Assembly (NCBI GenBank): GCA_907163375.1
Contig: CAJQUW010016136.1
Location: 186,001-250,000, forward strand
Reading direction: 5' to 3'
Source of the DNA: Prostheceraeus crozeri
Lineage: Eukaryota > Platyhelminthes > Polycladida > Euryleptidae
Length of the DNA: 64,000 nucleotides
The translations under genes and the position numbers were made by a program. The notes under the pieces are model-generated. The model worked only from the letters and a program-made list of their open reading frames with translations. It had not been told where the DNA came from and made no database searches. Below, one piece after another: positions 48,898 to 58,432 of this stretch; within the stretch, counting starts at the first letter, position 1; each line of letters starts with the position of its first letter.

Positions 48898-49880
48898 TTA
48901 TAAAAAAAGGTAGTGAATACCCGTCGCCTTTCTGGCTTCTCTAAATCGAGGTAATGCGCTTCTCGACGATAAAATCTGATTTTTTATTACTTTAAATTGC
49001 TTGGTTTTACCATGATAGATAGCTGGTATGTGGTCCTTAATTATTCTCTGAAATATAAGTGAGCGATCTTTCATATTTTTCATTACTGAATCTTTTTTTC
49101 GAGAACCTGGCCGTGACTCAGACAGAGCAATAAGAGCAAAGTTCAATAATTCCGAATTTGACGGATTCACTCGCAAGAAAAGGAATCAAGTAATCATCTA
49201 GTCGATCGGATTCTACGCTAAACAGACTGGGGTACGAAATAGCTGATTGATTGATTGTCAGTGAAATATGCTGAGCTTCTGCACAATCAGCTTCCAATCC
49301 AGACATCCATTTTCGTGCTGCCATCTCCTCCAACGGTAGATTCAGCAAGGTGAACTTCCGTTTCCCATCAGACGCCATGTTCAGAGGATCAAGGCAACCA
49401 GAGCCTTCAACTTATATTTGATGGGGCATCGCATCAGAAATTTTTTCAATATTTCTTGCAGGAAATTTCTACATTTTGCGAAGAGATCGATCTCTTGTCT
49501 GGTTCTATGAAACGAGTCTGATTGCCGACCTAGCAACAAAGCCAACATCGATGTATTTCAAATCAAGCAAATTTTCTGACATCAAGGAAATGTTTAATCA
49601 TTGAATTGTGGAGAGATGACGGGTAGCAGTCGGTTCAACAAAACGCCGTAAGAGAGAATCCATCATGGTTTCGCATGATTCGAAAAAAATAGCAATATTG
49701 GCTTGCCACTCTGAAATTTTATTCAAAAAACCTCCAATTCAAGAGCTACAATCACAAAAATACAGTATTGCTTTCAGCAGAGGATCTTTCAATATCTCCT
49801 TCATATGCTTGCAAGATTTTGACTCTGGTTCTTTTTAATACGTGTCACAATCACATGTTCGACATAGGTCTCCAAATTAG
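48898..49880 (-). pseudogene. Transposase-like protein, C-terminal part
   Basis: Decayed minus-strand coding sequence continuing the frame interrupted by the foldback element. Just below the insertion it reads PNLETYVEHV, then across several frames SEWQANIAIFFESCE, LLRRFVEPT, FLMRCPIKYKLKALVAL, then near 49130 LCLSHGQ and near 48950-49030 IIKDHIPAIYHGK. The SHGQ..E...FS region is where hAT-type dimerisation domains carry their A-VER-FS motif, and the preceding FF..I...L..F...Y layout also fits that kind of protein. Assignment to hAT is tentative because the element's flanks suggest a 4-bp duplication and not 8. Confidence 0.55.
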
Positions 49881-49889
49881 GAATTTGAG
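49881..49889. repeat. 9-bp target duplication, left copy
   Basis: GAATTTGAG, identical to 51448-51456, immediately outside the foldback element. Confidence 0.92.
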
Positions 49890-51447
49890 ACGTGTGTGAA
49901 GTTAGCGGAAGCACCAAGCGGAACCATTTTTTGTTATAGCTTAATTCTAATCAAAACAGCTGCTAGTTTGTCAATTTCAGTCTCCTGATTGCGAATCTGA
50001 GCTCACATTTCACAAATTCACAGTCGCTTTTGAGAATATCAAGCTTGAAGATAAAAGTGGTTCCGCTGTGAAGTTCGCGGAACCAATTGCTGAGTCTCGC
50101 TGATTGACGCAGTAAATCAATTCCTTTTGGTCACTACCCGATCAATTTTGTTGTGCTGATCACGAATATGTGCCTCATCTTTCAAAACAATGCAGATTTC
50201 AACCGGAAATCTGAATTTCACCTTTTCTGCAAGCTGATTGTGAAGTTAGCGGAACCATTTTTCAATACAAAGAATTTCTCAGCAAAATCCATCCTCTCCT
50301 ACTAATTTGAAGCTCCTAAACACAAATCTGTAATCAATCAGATTTGCAAAACTCGCCCGCATTGCAAAGATATTCCTCTATGTGGGTCCGCTGTGAAGTT
50401 CGCGGAACCACCTACTGGCATTAAAATTTCAAATTCTAATTTTTGCAGAGAATCACTGCAATGGACATACCAAGAGAATGGAATTGCTTCACTGATCACG
50501 GTTTGCCGTCCGATTTCACGGGAGGATAAGTACTTGCCAAGAAAAATTGATTTTACGGTTTTCAAGGATTTCATCGGAATCTCAGCAAAATCCAACCCTC
50601 TCCAGATCAGCTGAAGTTCAGCCTGAACCATCATTTATTACAGCACAATTCTATTGCACCATCACAATGTGAAATTAGCTCTTGTGCGCTTCCCTTCTCG
50701 GTGCATGCTGCTGTGCCTCTGAAGTCAATAGATGTTTGAAGCCGCTAACTTCACAATCAGCTTGCAGAAAAGTCCATGAAAACCGTAAAATCAATTTTTC
50801 TCGGCAAGTACTTATCCTCCCGTGAAATCGGACGGCAAACCGTGATCAGTGAAGCAATTCCATTCTCTTGGTATGTCCATTGCAGTGATTCTCTGCAAAA
50901 ATTAGAATTTGAAATTTTAATGCCAGTAGGTGGTTCCGCGAACTTCACAGCGGACCCACATAGAGGAATATCTTTGCAATGCGGGCGAGTTTTGCAAATC
51001 TGATTACAGATTTGTGTTTAGGAGCTTCAAATTAGTAGGAGAGGATGGATTTTGCTGAGAAATTCTTTGTATTGAAAAATGGTTCCGCTAACTTCACAAT
51101 CAGCTTGCAGAAAAAGTGAAATTCAGATTTCCGGGTGAAATCTGCATTGTTTTGAAAGATGAGGCACATATTCGTGATCAGCACAACAAAATTGATCGGG
51201 TAGTGACCAAAAGGAATTGATTTACTGCGTCAATCAGCGAGACTCAGCAATTGGTTCCGCTGGATGGTTCCGCTATCTTCACAGCGGAACCACTTTTATC
51301 TTCAAACTTGATATTCTCAAAAACGACTGTGAATTTGTGAAATCTGAGCTCAGATTCGTAATCAGGAGACTGAAATTAACAAAATAGCAGCTGTTTCGAA
51401 TAGAATTAAGCCATAATAAAAAATGGTTCCGCTAACTTCACACACGT
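49890..51447. mobile_element. Foldback / MULE-like element with 0.67-kb inverted arms
   Basis: The element is two long arms, 49890-50564 and 50777-51447, inverted relative to each other (roughly 90-95% alike by eye) around a 212-bp spacer. Both outer ends read ACGTGTGTGAAGTTAGCGGA inward. Exact 9-bp duplications GAATTTGAG abut both ends. Long arms and a 9-bp duplication fit Mutator-like (MULE) or foldback transposons. The arms are built of 150-180-bp blocks separated by a motif GTGAAGTT(A/C)GCGGAACC, sometimes paired with GGTTCCGC to form a small hairpin. It encodes nothing. Removing it with one duplication joins the host transposase frame exactly (IIPQI to PNLETYVEHV). Confidence 0.88.
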
Positions 51448-51456
51448 GAATTTGAG
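51448..51456. repeat. 9-bp target duplication, right copy
   Basis: GAATTTGAG, identical to 49881-49889. Confidence 0.92.
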
Positions 51457-51860
51457 GAATAATTGTTTTTGCAACTGGAACATTCTCTACCCATCGAGTC
51501 GCTCATTACTTCAGAGGAACTTTCGCATTTTTCAGAGGACTTTCGGGAGTTTTTGCAAAGTGTAAGTAATCTGCTGGTCTCGAAGGAAGATATTTGAACA
51601 CTTCCCAACGGCTCCGAAGAAACTTCATAATGTTATTAGACTTGGACTTGTCACCTGATCGAAGTGCACCATCGGCAAAGTAAAGAGAACACGTTCCGAT
51701 TTCAAGAAGTTCGGAGTCATGCTCGCGTGATTCTTTCATCAATCGGAAGAAAGAATGGTTAACATTAGGTTCGTCCATGGAAATTTGTAAGAGTTTTGAA
51801 ACATCAAGGGGATTAAGTGCTTCCTGAAGAACTTTGTGTAATTCGGACGCAGTGCAAATC
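51457..51860 (-). pseudogene. Transposase-like protein, middle part
   Basis: The minus strand reads ELHKVLQEALNPLD, then ISMDEPNVNHSFFRLMKES, LLEIGTCSLYFADGALRSG and FKYLPSRPADYLHF; after a frameshift, RWVENVPVAKTIIPQI runs up to the foldback insertion. The D-PNVN, IG-C-LH-like, ADY and RW-ENVPVA motifs recur in transposase-like proteins of fish and aquatic invertebrates. Earlier parts (above 51860) are too decayed to follow. Confidence 0.55.
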
Positions 51861-53338
51861 CAAGAAACTGTGATGTCAAGTTCATTGTGATGACTTTATC
51901 CCCCATCCAGCATCATACATGTAAATCAATCTGACCTCGATGTGACACTTCATTCAATTATTCATCAAATAAACACACAAAGAATGGTGACTTAGAGAGA
52001 TCATCAAGTAAAAGTCCTTTCAGGTAAGGGGCAATGCCAAAACGTGATAGCGCAGCCATATTTGTCTTCGCCTAGCTGCGAAGACTGTACAAGGGACTCA
52101 TCAGGAACAATCACAGTTTTCATCATCTCAATCGACGAAGAAGCAGATCTGTGCGTCAAAATGTTTTCTGAAAATGAAGAGAATGATTATCTATATGAAG
52201 CCGAATTCCATTTCCCGTGACTTTTCCAGACGTTACATGTACATCCTGACAAAGGTTGGGTCGTTTACTATAACGACAGAAGCTCGATATTGTCCTCTTC
52301 ATCACCTTGCAAATTACATTGCAGTATATATCATACCAGCGCATACTTCGCTATGAGACGCGATGCGTGTAAATTACTTGCTTTGTTCTGATTAGCACGC
52401 GTCACCAACTATAGTCGACTCAACAGCAATAAAATCCACACGAGTTAAGAAGCTTTCTAGCGCGTTCTGAAGTGAAAAGTGAAGTATGAGTGGAGATATC
52501 GAGAGCATTTTAATTGCAAAATGACGCAAGTGGTCAGATACGCATCTGCTCCATACTATGTTTCAAAACACTGAAACGTATCTACTGCAGATACGCTATC
52601 CTTGCATTGAAGATGTCAGATACGCTATGTTCTGAGTTGAACATAGCACCTTCATTTGCAGTTACGTTTACATAAATGATTCTATTGACGGCTGGGAGTC
52701 AAATACGAATTTATTGCATTGAATATAGGTGTACAAGTTGACTTTTTATCTAAAAATACAAAAAACTGAAAATCGCCAAAATGTCAGTTACGCACTTTTA
52801 CCTTTGGACGGCAGTATTGTTCGGAGGTTGAAAATAATTCATGCTCTGACATGCACACGGGTATCAGCTGAGGTATCTAAAGAAAATAAAAATGGTAACC
52901 GCGGGCTGAAACTTTAGGAATTCAGGGAGCCATTCGCATAATCATTCAAAGATAACACGAATGATGCTAGTTTACGCATTAGATATCCTCAAATTTATCG
53001 ATAGTCAACTAAATGGAAGTCGCAGCTGCTTCCTGTTGAAGCCATTGCTTGGTACGAATTGTCGCACAATGCAGCAACAGCGAAAATATTGACACAGTGA
53101 GTTCCTATGTTTGTTTTCGTCCGTATCTACTCAATTTTGCATGGATTTCAATAAAATTTGTACCAAGATGATCAGGAGACACTACTGATTGAAATAAGCT
53201 GGTGTTCAAATGGATTTGAACATTGTGACCTTTTTTCGACCCTGTATAGTCCATCTCTATTTATAGGAGGCTTGAAGTTTCATGTTTATAGTATCGAGAC
53301 TAATGCACTACTAATAACTTTCACTTTAAAAAGCTCAC

Positions 53339-53936
53339 CTGCCCTTGGTTGATGGTATTCTCAGATGAGTGATGAGCTTTCTGTTTTTCAAGGCGAACCA
53401 AGCGCAGACGAGGCATTATAGGTGTAGCCACTTGCTTTATTTCATTTTTATTGCTATTGTCGACCGACTTTGATTCATTGGAGGATGTATCATGGTGAAC
53501 TAAATCTTGCTTGAACCGATTGGATCTACGAACGATTTTCAAGGAATTATCATTTGCTGGAGCATCACTTCGATCTGTTTCTGATTCCACTGACTCACGA
53601 CGAAATCCAACGATACGAGGGTTATCAGTAAGTCTTGTCACAACCCTCCCGTTTCCCTCCAAGAATTGATAAAGATTTTTACATTTTCTACAAATAAATC
53701 TCCGTGGCCTTAAAATGCGAGCACGAGTACAATTAGGCCGCTTTGTTTGTCGTTTAATGGGATGTTGAAGGAAAGCAGGATGAATAGCTTGACCATCCAG
53801 TTTATAGGTATGGCGTTCCATTGAGCAAGGTAGTTGAGTTTCCTTTGTAGCTTCATCATCAGCACCAGGACATGGAGAAAGTTCCATTCTGTCATTGACC
53901 TGAGATTCCAAACGTTTTTGGTTGACACCATGGTTT
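53339..53936 (-). CDS. PWWP2A/B-like gene, internal exon with CxxC motif
   Basis: A 598-nt minus-strand exon between acceptor ACATTTTCTTTTAG (before 53936) and donor CAG|GTGAGC (after 53339). It starts with the last base of a split codon and ends in phase 0, fitting the PWWP exon at 37771. It encodes a polar segment, then AIHPAFLQHPIKRQTKRPN, ARILRPRRFICRKCKNLYQF, and later SLKIVRRSNRF. The block LRPR-x-C-x-KCK followed by a lysine/arginine-rich stretch is the conserved internal motif of vertebrate PWWP2A/PWWP2B, in the same order relative to the PWWP domain. The motif may bind zinc. Upstream exons, including the start codon, were not found. Confidence 0.72.
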
Positions 53937-55043
53937 CTAAAAGAAAATGTTGAAAATATTTAACAGATATACGTGTATGTAATGCAAAAATACATGTAAT
54001 AAGTACAATATGAGTGGGCAATTCCACGTGTCTCGATTCACTAAGAAATTTTTTATTCCACGAACTTCAGCCTTCGGAATTATTTCTGGATATCCTGGGG
54101 CTTTAGATTCCTTAGATCCCTTGACACAATTATGCCATAGTTAGAAGGGCTCGCACCCCGGATGAAAATCAAGCCCCGGCTAGCCCGTCTCAAAATATTT
54201 GGAGACCGGCCTCCATTTTTTCGCCCGAGCAGCCCGATTTTTCAAATCTCGCTTTGAAGTCCCTTCAAGTATTGCTCTATACTTACATCTTTCGACAACT
54301 TTTCTTTCAATACGTCTTGCACCTCGCCCTTTACCTTCATAACGATTCTCTAATCGAATCATCTGACTTCGGAAGAGCTGGCTTTAGTTGGTAATCGTCT
54401 ATACTTTCGGCCATGATGTCAACGGTATGACCGTCGGTATTGTCAATTCAACAGAAATTGCGTTGATTTTGCTTTGTTGTTCAGCGTTAAAATCTGGCTG
54501 ATGGCCTTAAATTGGACTTTACCATCCTTAACAGGTTTTGCGATAGTGCATGCTTCCATTGGTGTGTGCCTCTTGATTCTACCTTTGTACTTCAAGTCCA
54601 ACGGGACAACAATGTCACTTAAATCAGCCTCGTTCATATAATTGATTGTTTAAACTGTCCCTTAACTGATGCCGTTTCGAGGTCGCACGATTCGACATGT
54701 GTCACATAAAGCGACCACAGCCTGCAAATCTGACGTGATATGAAGTGCAATGCGGAACTAAAGGAGATCGCCGATGAGGCTTCTTTCACTATATTCGCTG
54801 CATTCAAAAGTTAAAGGCGTACTCGGTCAATTTTGTAAGTTTGTCCGCATCGATACTAAAACTTCAGTTAAGTTGACTTGGCGCCGTCGATTTGCAACTC
54901 GAGGCGCAGTTCTCTCGCTACCCGTCTAGACGTCAACTGTGATACGGTGACAATAAGGGACGGCAGCCATACACAGCGCTGGTAAGTTGTTTACAACAAT
55001 GAGATAAAATAAACGATAGATCAAATTGCCATGCAAAAAATGT
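53937..55043. other. Upstream sequence of the PWWP gene, no exon assigned
   Basis: A minus-strand open frame at 54443-54637 (MNEADLSDIVVPLDLKYKG at its start) and another at 54180-54362 have no recognisable domain. Neither ends in a donor of the right phase for 53936. A GC-richer patch at 54850-54970 could be promoter-like but shows no clear element. Confidence 0.4.
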
Positions 55044-55115
55044 GCGGCTGGTAGGATTCGAACCTACGACCAAGGTTAACTAGACCTGTCCTCTAACCAA
55101 CCGAGCTACGAGCCA
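55044..55115 (-). tRNA. tRNA-Thr(AGT)-like gene, probably degraded
   Basis: The minus strand has an A box TAGCTCGGTTGG, an anticodon arm AGGT-CTAGTTA-ACCT with anticodon AGT, and a perfect T arm GTAGG-TTCGAAT-CCTAC with a canonical B box. The acceptor stem is imperfect (GGCT pairs with AGCC, but a base seems lost next to it) and the D stem has a mismatch. It could be a tRNA pseudogene or the head of a tRNA-derived SINE; no second copy is in the window. Confidence 0.5.
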
Positions 55116-56608
55116 CTTACGCGACTGTGTTAATTGGCAGGATCATTTGAAATAGGACTATGTAATCATATTCTTCGATTTAAAGATTTGAATCTGCAAA
55201 TAATATATGCAGAAAGTTACAGGTTGATTGAAGAAGGAAAACCATGCGTCAGGGCAAAGTCACCTAAAATATTGAATTTACTAGAAATTGATAATTTTTT
55301 GCATAATAGCTTTAAAGGTATGTGCAACATATAGCTAGAATTATTTTGCCCGACATTATATTCTACATAAAAGCGACAACGTAAAACAAATGATTGTTTT
55401 ATCAATCCGAGCGGTATGGCCAAAAAATTACTTGACATTGTTTTCAGGAATACAATACAAAGAATCATTACGAAGCAAGTGAATAGCATAGCCTTACTTA
55501 CAATTTCTGCAAAATCAAAAGCCTAATATATCAAAAACAAGAGCACCCGCATTCTGTCTTACAGACTTTGACACGTAGGCCTAAGCATGCATAGGCCTAG
55601 TTGGGGATCGCTTTCGAGCATTTGACCAAAATTCTGCCTCACGAGCAAACTAAAATGAACTCACTCTATGATGTGCATAATCAACTTATACCCTACATCA
55701 TACTTTACATGTCAACAGCTACGTGTAAGAAGGATTATAAAATAGGACAAAATTCACTTTCATTCGTGCTGACCATGTTTTGATTCTTAAATGACTGCTT
55801 TCTTAATGGCCTTCACTGTGATTCCTCGTGAAAGCGATTTTTCATTCACTGCACGCTACGCTTGCACACAATGGTACTTATCACAGCTGACGTCATCACG
55901 AGCTGTAGACAAGCGAATATCCCGAAAAAGCAAATCGTTGCAGAGTATACGGATAGAAGTGACAGCAATTGGAAGCTAGTAACGCTTTATAGCCTTATTG
56001 ATTATGTGTAGTTTCAATTGAACTTGTCCAATCATTACACTTAACTTCGCTCTAAGTGAAAACATTACACTCAAACTTAAACGTTTTATTACAATTATGA
56101 TCATTTTTGGGATACTCACTGGTTCCTGCGTGCTGAATACTACATATGTTTTTATCTATTTATCAAGTGCATGTTTCATTTTTCTGCCTTGACAAAAATC
56201 GAATAAATGTTCTTTTATATATAGGGGTCTATATATTCGGGAGTTGATGAAGAATTCACAAAATCGCAGGTTTCAAGATCAACCACCTACAGTTAATGTT
56301 TTGATAGCAAACCAAATTGATTAGGTCTTCTGTTTTGTAGTCTTCACATCTGGCATGTAAATATTTTCCAGTGTAAGTCTTATTATGAATTGCTGTTAAA
56401 GAACCTTAATCGAAGCCAGCTTTGTACACCGTGTAGAAAGCAGTAGCCAATAGTCAGAAATGGGTCATGCTTCTAATGCAAATCTTCAGTTTCTTCTGAG
56501 AGGACTGCGATGAATTACAATAAGTGGAATAATTGACATCAGTTTAAATGCAAATATGAAAAGTGAATAAAATTCAATGTAGAAATTCTCGATGATTTTA
56601 ATATATAA
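55116..56608. other. No gene recognised
   Basis: AT-rich sequence between the tRNA-like gene and the Penelope-like element. Short open stretches only. Confidence 0.5.
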
Positions 56609-58067
56609 ATACCAAGCGAATCATACCAAAAGACATTACATGACAACATAACGGCGACATACAAGAAATGTGACAATGGCACACAGAACGAAATCGACAA
56701 AGAAGCGAAATCCATCGCACAATCCTACAAATTGGCAGGTCAAATCGAATGTTACAGTCCAACGAAAGCGTTTATTACATTCAAGGACCATAAAGATGGT
56801 TTTCCCAATTCACTCAAATGTCGTCTAATCAATCCAGTAAAATCGAAATTGGCAAAATTAGCAAATGTATACTTGACAAACATATTGAAAATGTAAAAGA
56901 AAAAACCAATTTAACGCAGTGGAAACAAACTTACTCCGTTATCGAATGGTTCAATGCCATAACAGTGAAGCAATCAAAGAAATTCCTGAAATTCGATATC
57001 GTTGAATTCTATCCGTCAATATCTGAAAAATTACTAATGGAAAGTATAAATTTTGCTCAAGAATTCACCAACTTCACTGAACAAGAAATCGCTAACATTT
57101 CGCATGCTAAAACGTCGATTTTGTTTGACGAAGCCAATGCGTGGCAGATGAAAGGAGACAATAACTTATTCGACGTCACAATGGGAAGCTTCGACGGCGC
57201 GGAAACGTGCGATTTGGTTGGCCTCTACCTACTAAGCAAGTTGGAAAGAAGATTCGGACGGACCATCGGACTATTTCGTGATGATGGACTAGCAATTCTC
57301 AACGACGCTTCAGGTCCTGAATCGGACAAAGCAAGGAACGATATCATCAAGATATTTCAAGAGCACAATTTAAAGATAACTCTTGAAACCAATATCAAAG
57401 CAACCGATTTTCTGGACGTCCACCTTGATTTAACAACTGGAAAGTACAGACCATATATCAAGCCAAACAATGCAACTCAATATATCAATACCAAATCAAA
57501 TCATCCCCCGGGAATCATTCAACAAGTGCCTTCAATGATAGAAAAAAGATTGTCGTCATTATCCGCTGATAAAAACGAATTTGATAAAGTGAAGCAACAT
57601 TACCAAAATGCCCTTAACCCAAGTGGCTACAAATACAAGTTGGAGTTCAAACAACCAGAAAACAAACAAAGACGAAAGAGAAACATTATTTGGTTTAATC
57701 CACCTTTCAGCCAAAACGTGAAAACGAAAATTGGTCGCAAGTTTTTGGCATTAATAAACAAGCACTTTCCTGCTAATCACAAATACAGAAGCTTATTCAA
57801 CAGAAACAACATCAAAATTAGTTACAGCTGCATGACAAACATGAAGAATATGATCAAACAACACAACTCTAAATAAATAAATCCAATAATGTCCAAAAGA
57901 ATGAATGCGGCAAAAGTCAATGCAATTGCAGAAATAAGCAGCAGTGTCCGTTACAAAACAAATGTCTCACAAAGTGTGTGGTATATAAAACAACAGTGAC
58001 AACAGACGATAACAAAAAAACGGCGTACATTGGACAAACAGAAAATGAATTCAAAATAAGATACAGG
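56609..58067 (+). mobile_element. Penelope-like element, RT domain and first part of GIY-YIG domain
   Basis: Plus-strand coding remains in three frames. 56609 to about 56840: ITATYKKCDNGTQNEIDKEA, KAFITFKDHKDGFP, KCRLINPVKS. 56818-57876: KISKCILDKHIENV, motif A FLKFDIVEFYPSIS, GSFDGAETCDLVGLYLLSKL, the active-site block LFRDDGLAIL, and TDFLDVHLDL. A third frame from 57900: a Cys-rich stretch NECGKSQCNCRNKQQCPLQN and KCLTKC, then the start of the GIY-YIG endonuclease, KTAYIGQTENEFKIRY. This order (RT, CCHH-like finger, GIY-YIG) defines Penelope-like elements. At least two frameshifts make it inactive. A stop just above 56609 suggests 5' truncation. The Copia element interrupts it at 58067. Confidence 0.82.
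58063..58067. repeat. Copia target duplication, left copy
   Basis: ACAGG, identical to 62967-62971. Confidence 0.92.
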
Positions 58068-58401
58068 TGAAGGAAACTGAGTTTGTCAATTCTCCATATT
58101 CTTCTGGTGCTTTTTCTCTACGCTAGTCACAGTGCATTTTGTTCTTTTAGTTTTTATAGCTCTTTTTAGTAGTGAGTTTTCAAGAGACTTATTTTTAGGT
58201 ATTTTCCTTCAAATAGAGAAGAGAGGGAATTTGTTATATCTGTATTCATATTCTCTGCGTGATGCATTTTATATTGTGTTTTGTACTGTGTTCTTACACG
58301 TTTTCTATTGTGTTTCAGATATTGCCGAGTGGGGCTTAGAATACATCTGAGTCTATGCCAAACAAGAGTTTTGAATTACTCGCATGTAATAAGGTTTAAC
58401 A
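58068..58401 (+). repeat. Copia 5' LTR, 334 bp
   Basis: Begins TGAAGG and ends TTTAACA (TG...CA). The same length as the 3' LTR and different from it at only two sites: near the start (G against C at position 6) and near the end (T against A). That is 0.6% divergence, so insertion was recent on the genome's own mutation clock. Confidence 0.95.
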
Positions 58402-58403
58402 TT

Positions 58404-58414
58404 TGGTAGCAGAG
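58404..58414 (+). other. Primer-binding site, initiator tRNA-Met type
   Basis: TGGTAGCAGAG, two bases after the 5' LTR, is complementary to the 3' end of animal initiator tRNA-Met (11 bases; the match then weakens). Copia-type elements commonly use this tRNA to start minus-strand DNA synthesis. Confidence 0.8.
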
Positions 58415-58432
58415 CGTGGTTGGTGCTGCAAC

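Larger units (their letters stand above)
48475..52814 (-). mobile_element. 4.3-kb DNA transposon with about 48-bp TIRs and TATT flanks
   Basis: The left end CTGCCGTCCAAAGGTAAAAG (48475 on) and the right end (inward from 52814, other strand) are identical for 42 bases and go on as near-perfect inverted repeats to about 48-49. The element is flanked on both sides by TATT (48471-48474 and 52815-52818), a 4-bp target duplication. Subterminal motifs such as CAGATACGCTAT recur near the right end. A broken transposase-like gene on the minus strand lies inside, and a foldback element (49890-51447) is inserted into that gene. Confidence 0.75.
37772..53338 (-). other. 15.6-kb intron of the PWWP gene, packed with transposons
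   Basis: The donor CAG|GTGAGC at 53338 and the acceptor TTACAG before 37771 are both strong and both leave phase 0. Inside lie a LINE tail (38850-39180), a Tc1 element (39292-40697), a pogo/Tigger element (40858-43754), a retroelement tail (46374-46790) and a 4.3-kb DNA transposon with a foldback element nested in it (48475-52814). The stretches 37772-38849, 43755-46373, 46791-48474 and 52815-53338 show nothing I can identify beyond weak AT-rich repeats near 43790-44030 (two similar blocks around TTAAACATRTGTGAAAAT). Confidence 0.7.

Noticed and set aside
50393..51003. Identical open frames on opposite strands near 50.4 and 50.9 kb
   Set aside because: They are the two arms of the foldback element read in opposite directions, not duplicated genes.
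54180..54637. Two small minus-strand frames as first exons of the PWWP gene
   Set aside because: No recognisable PWWP2 N-terminal motif and no donor in the phase required by the exon starting at 53936.
58132..58350. A 72-residue hydrophobic open frame, repeated at 62697-62915
   Set aside because: It lies wholly inside the Copia LTR; the two copies are identical because the LTRs are.
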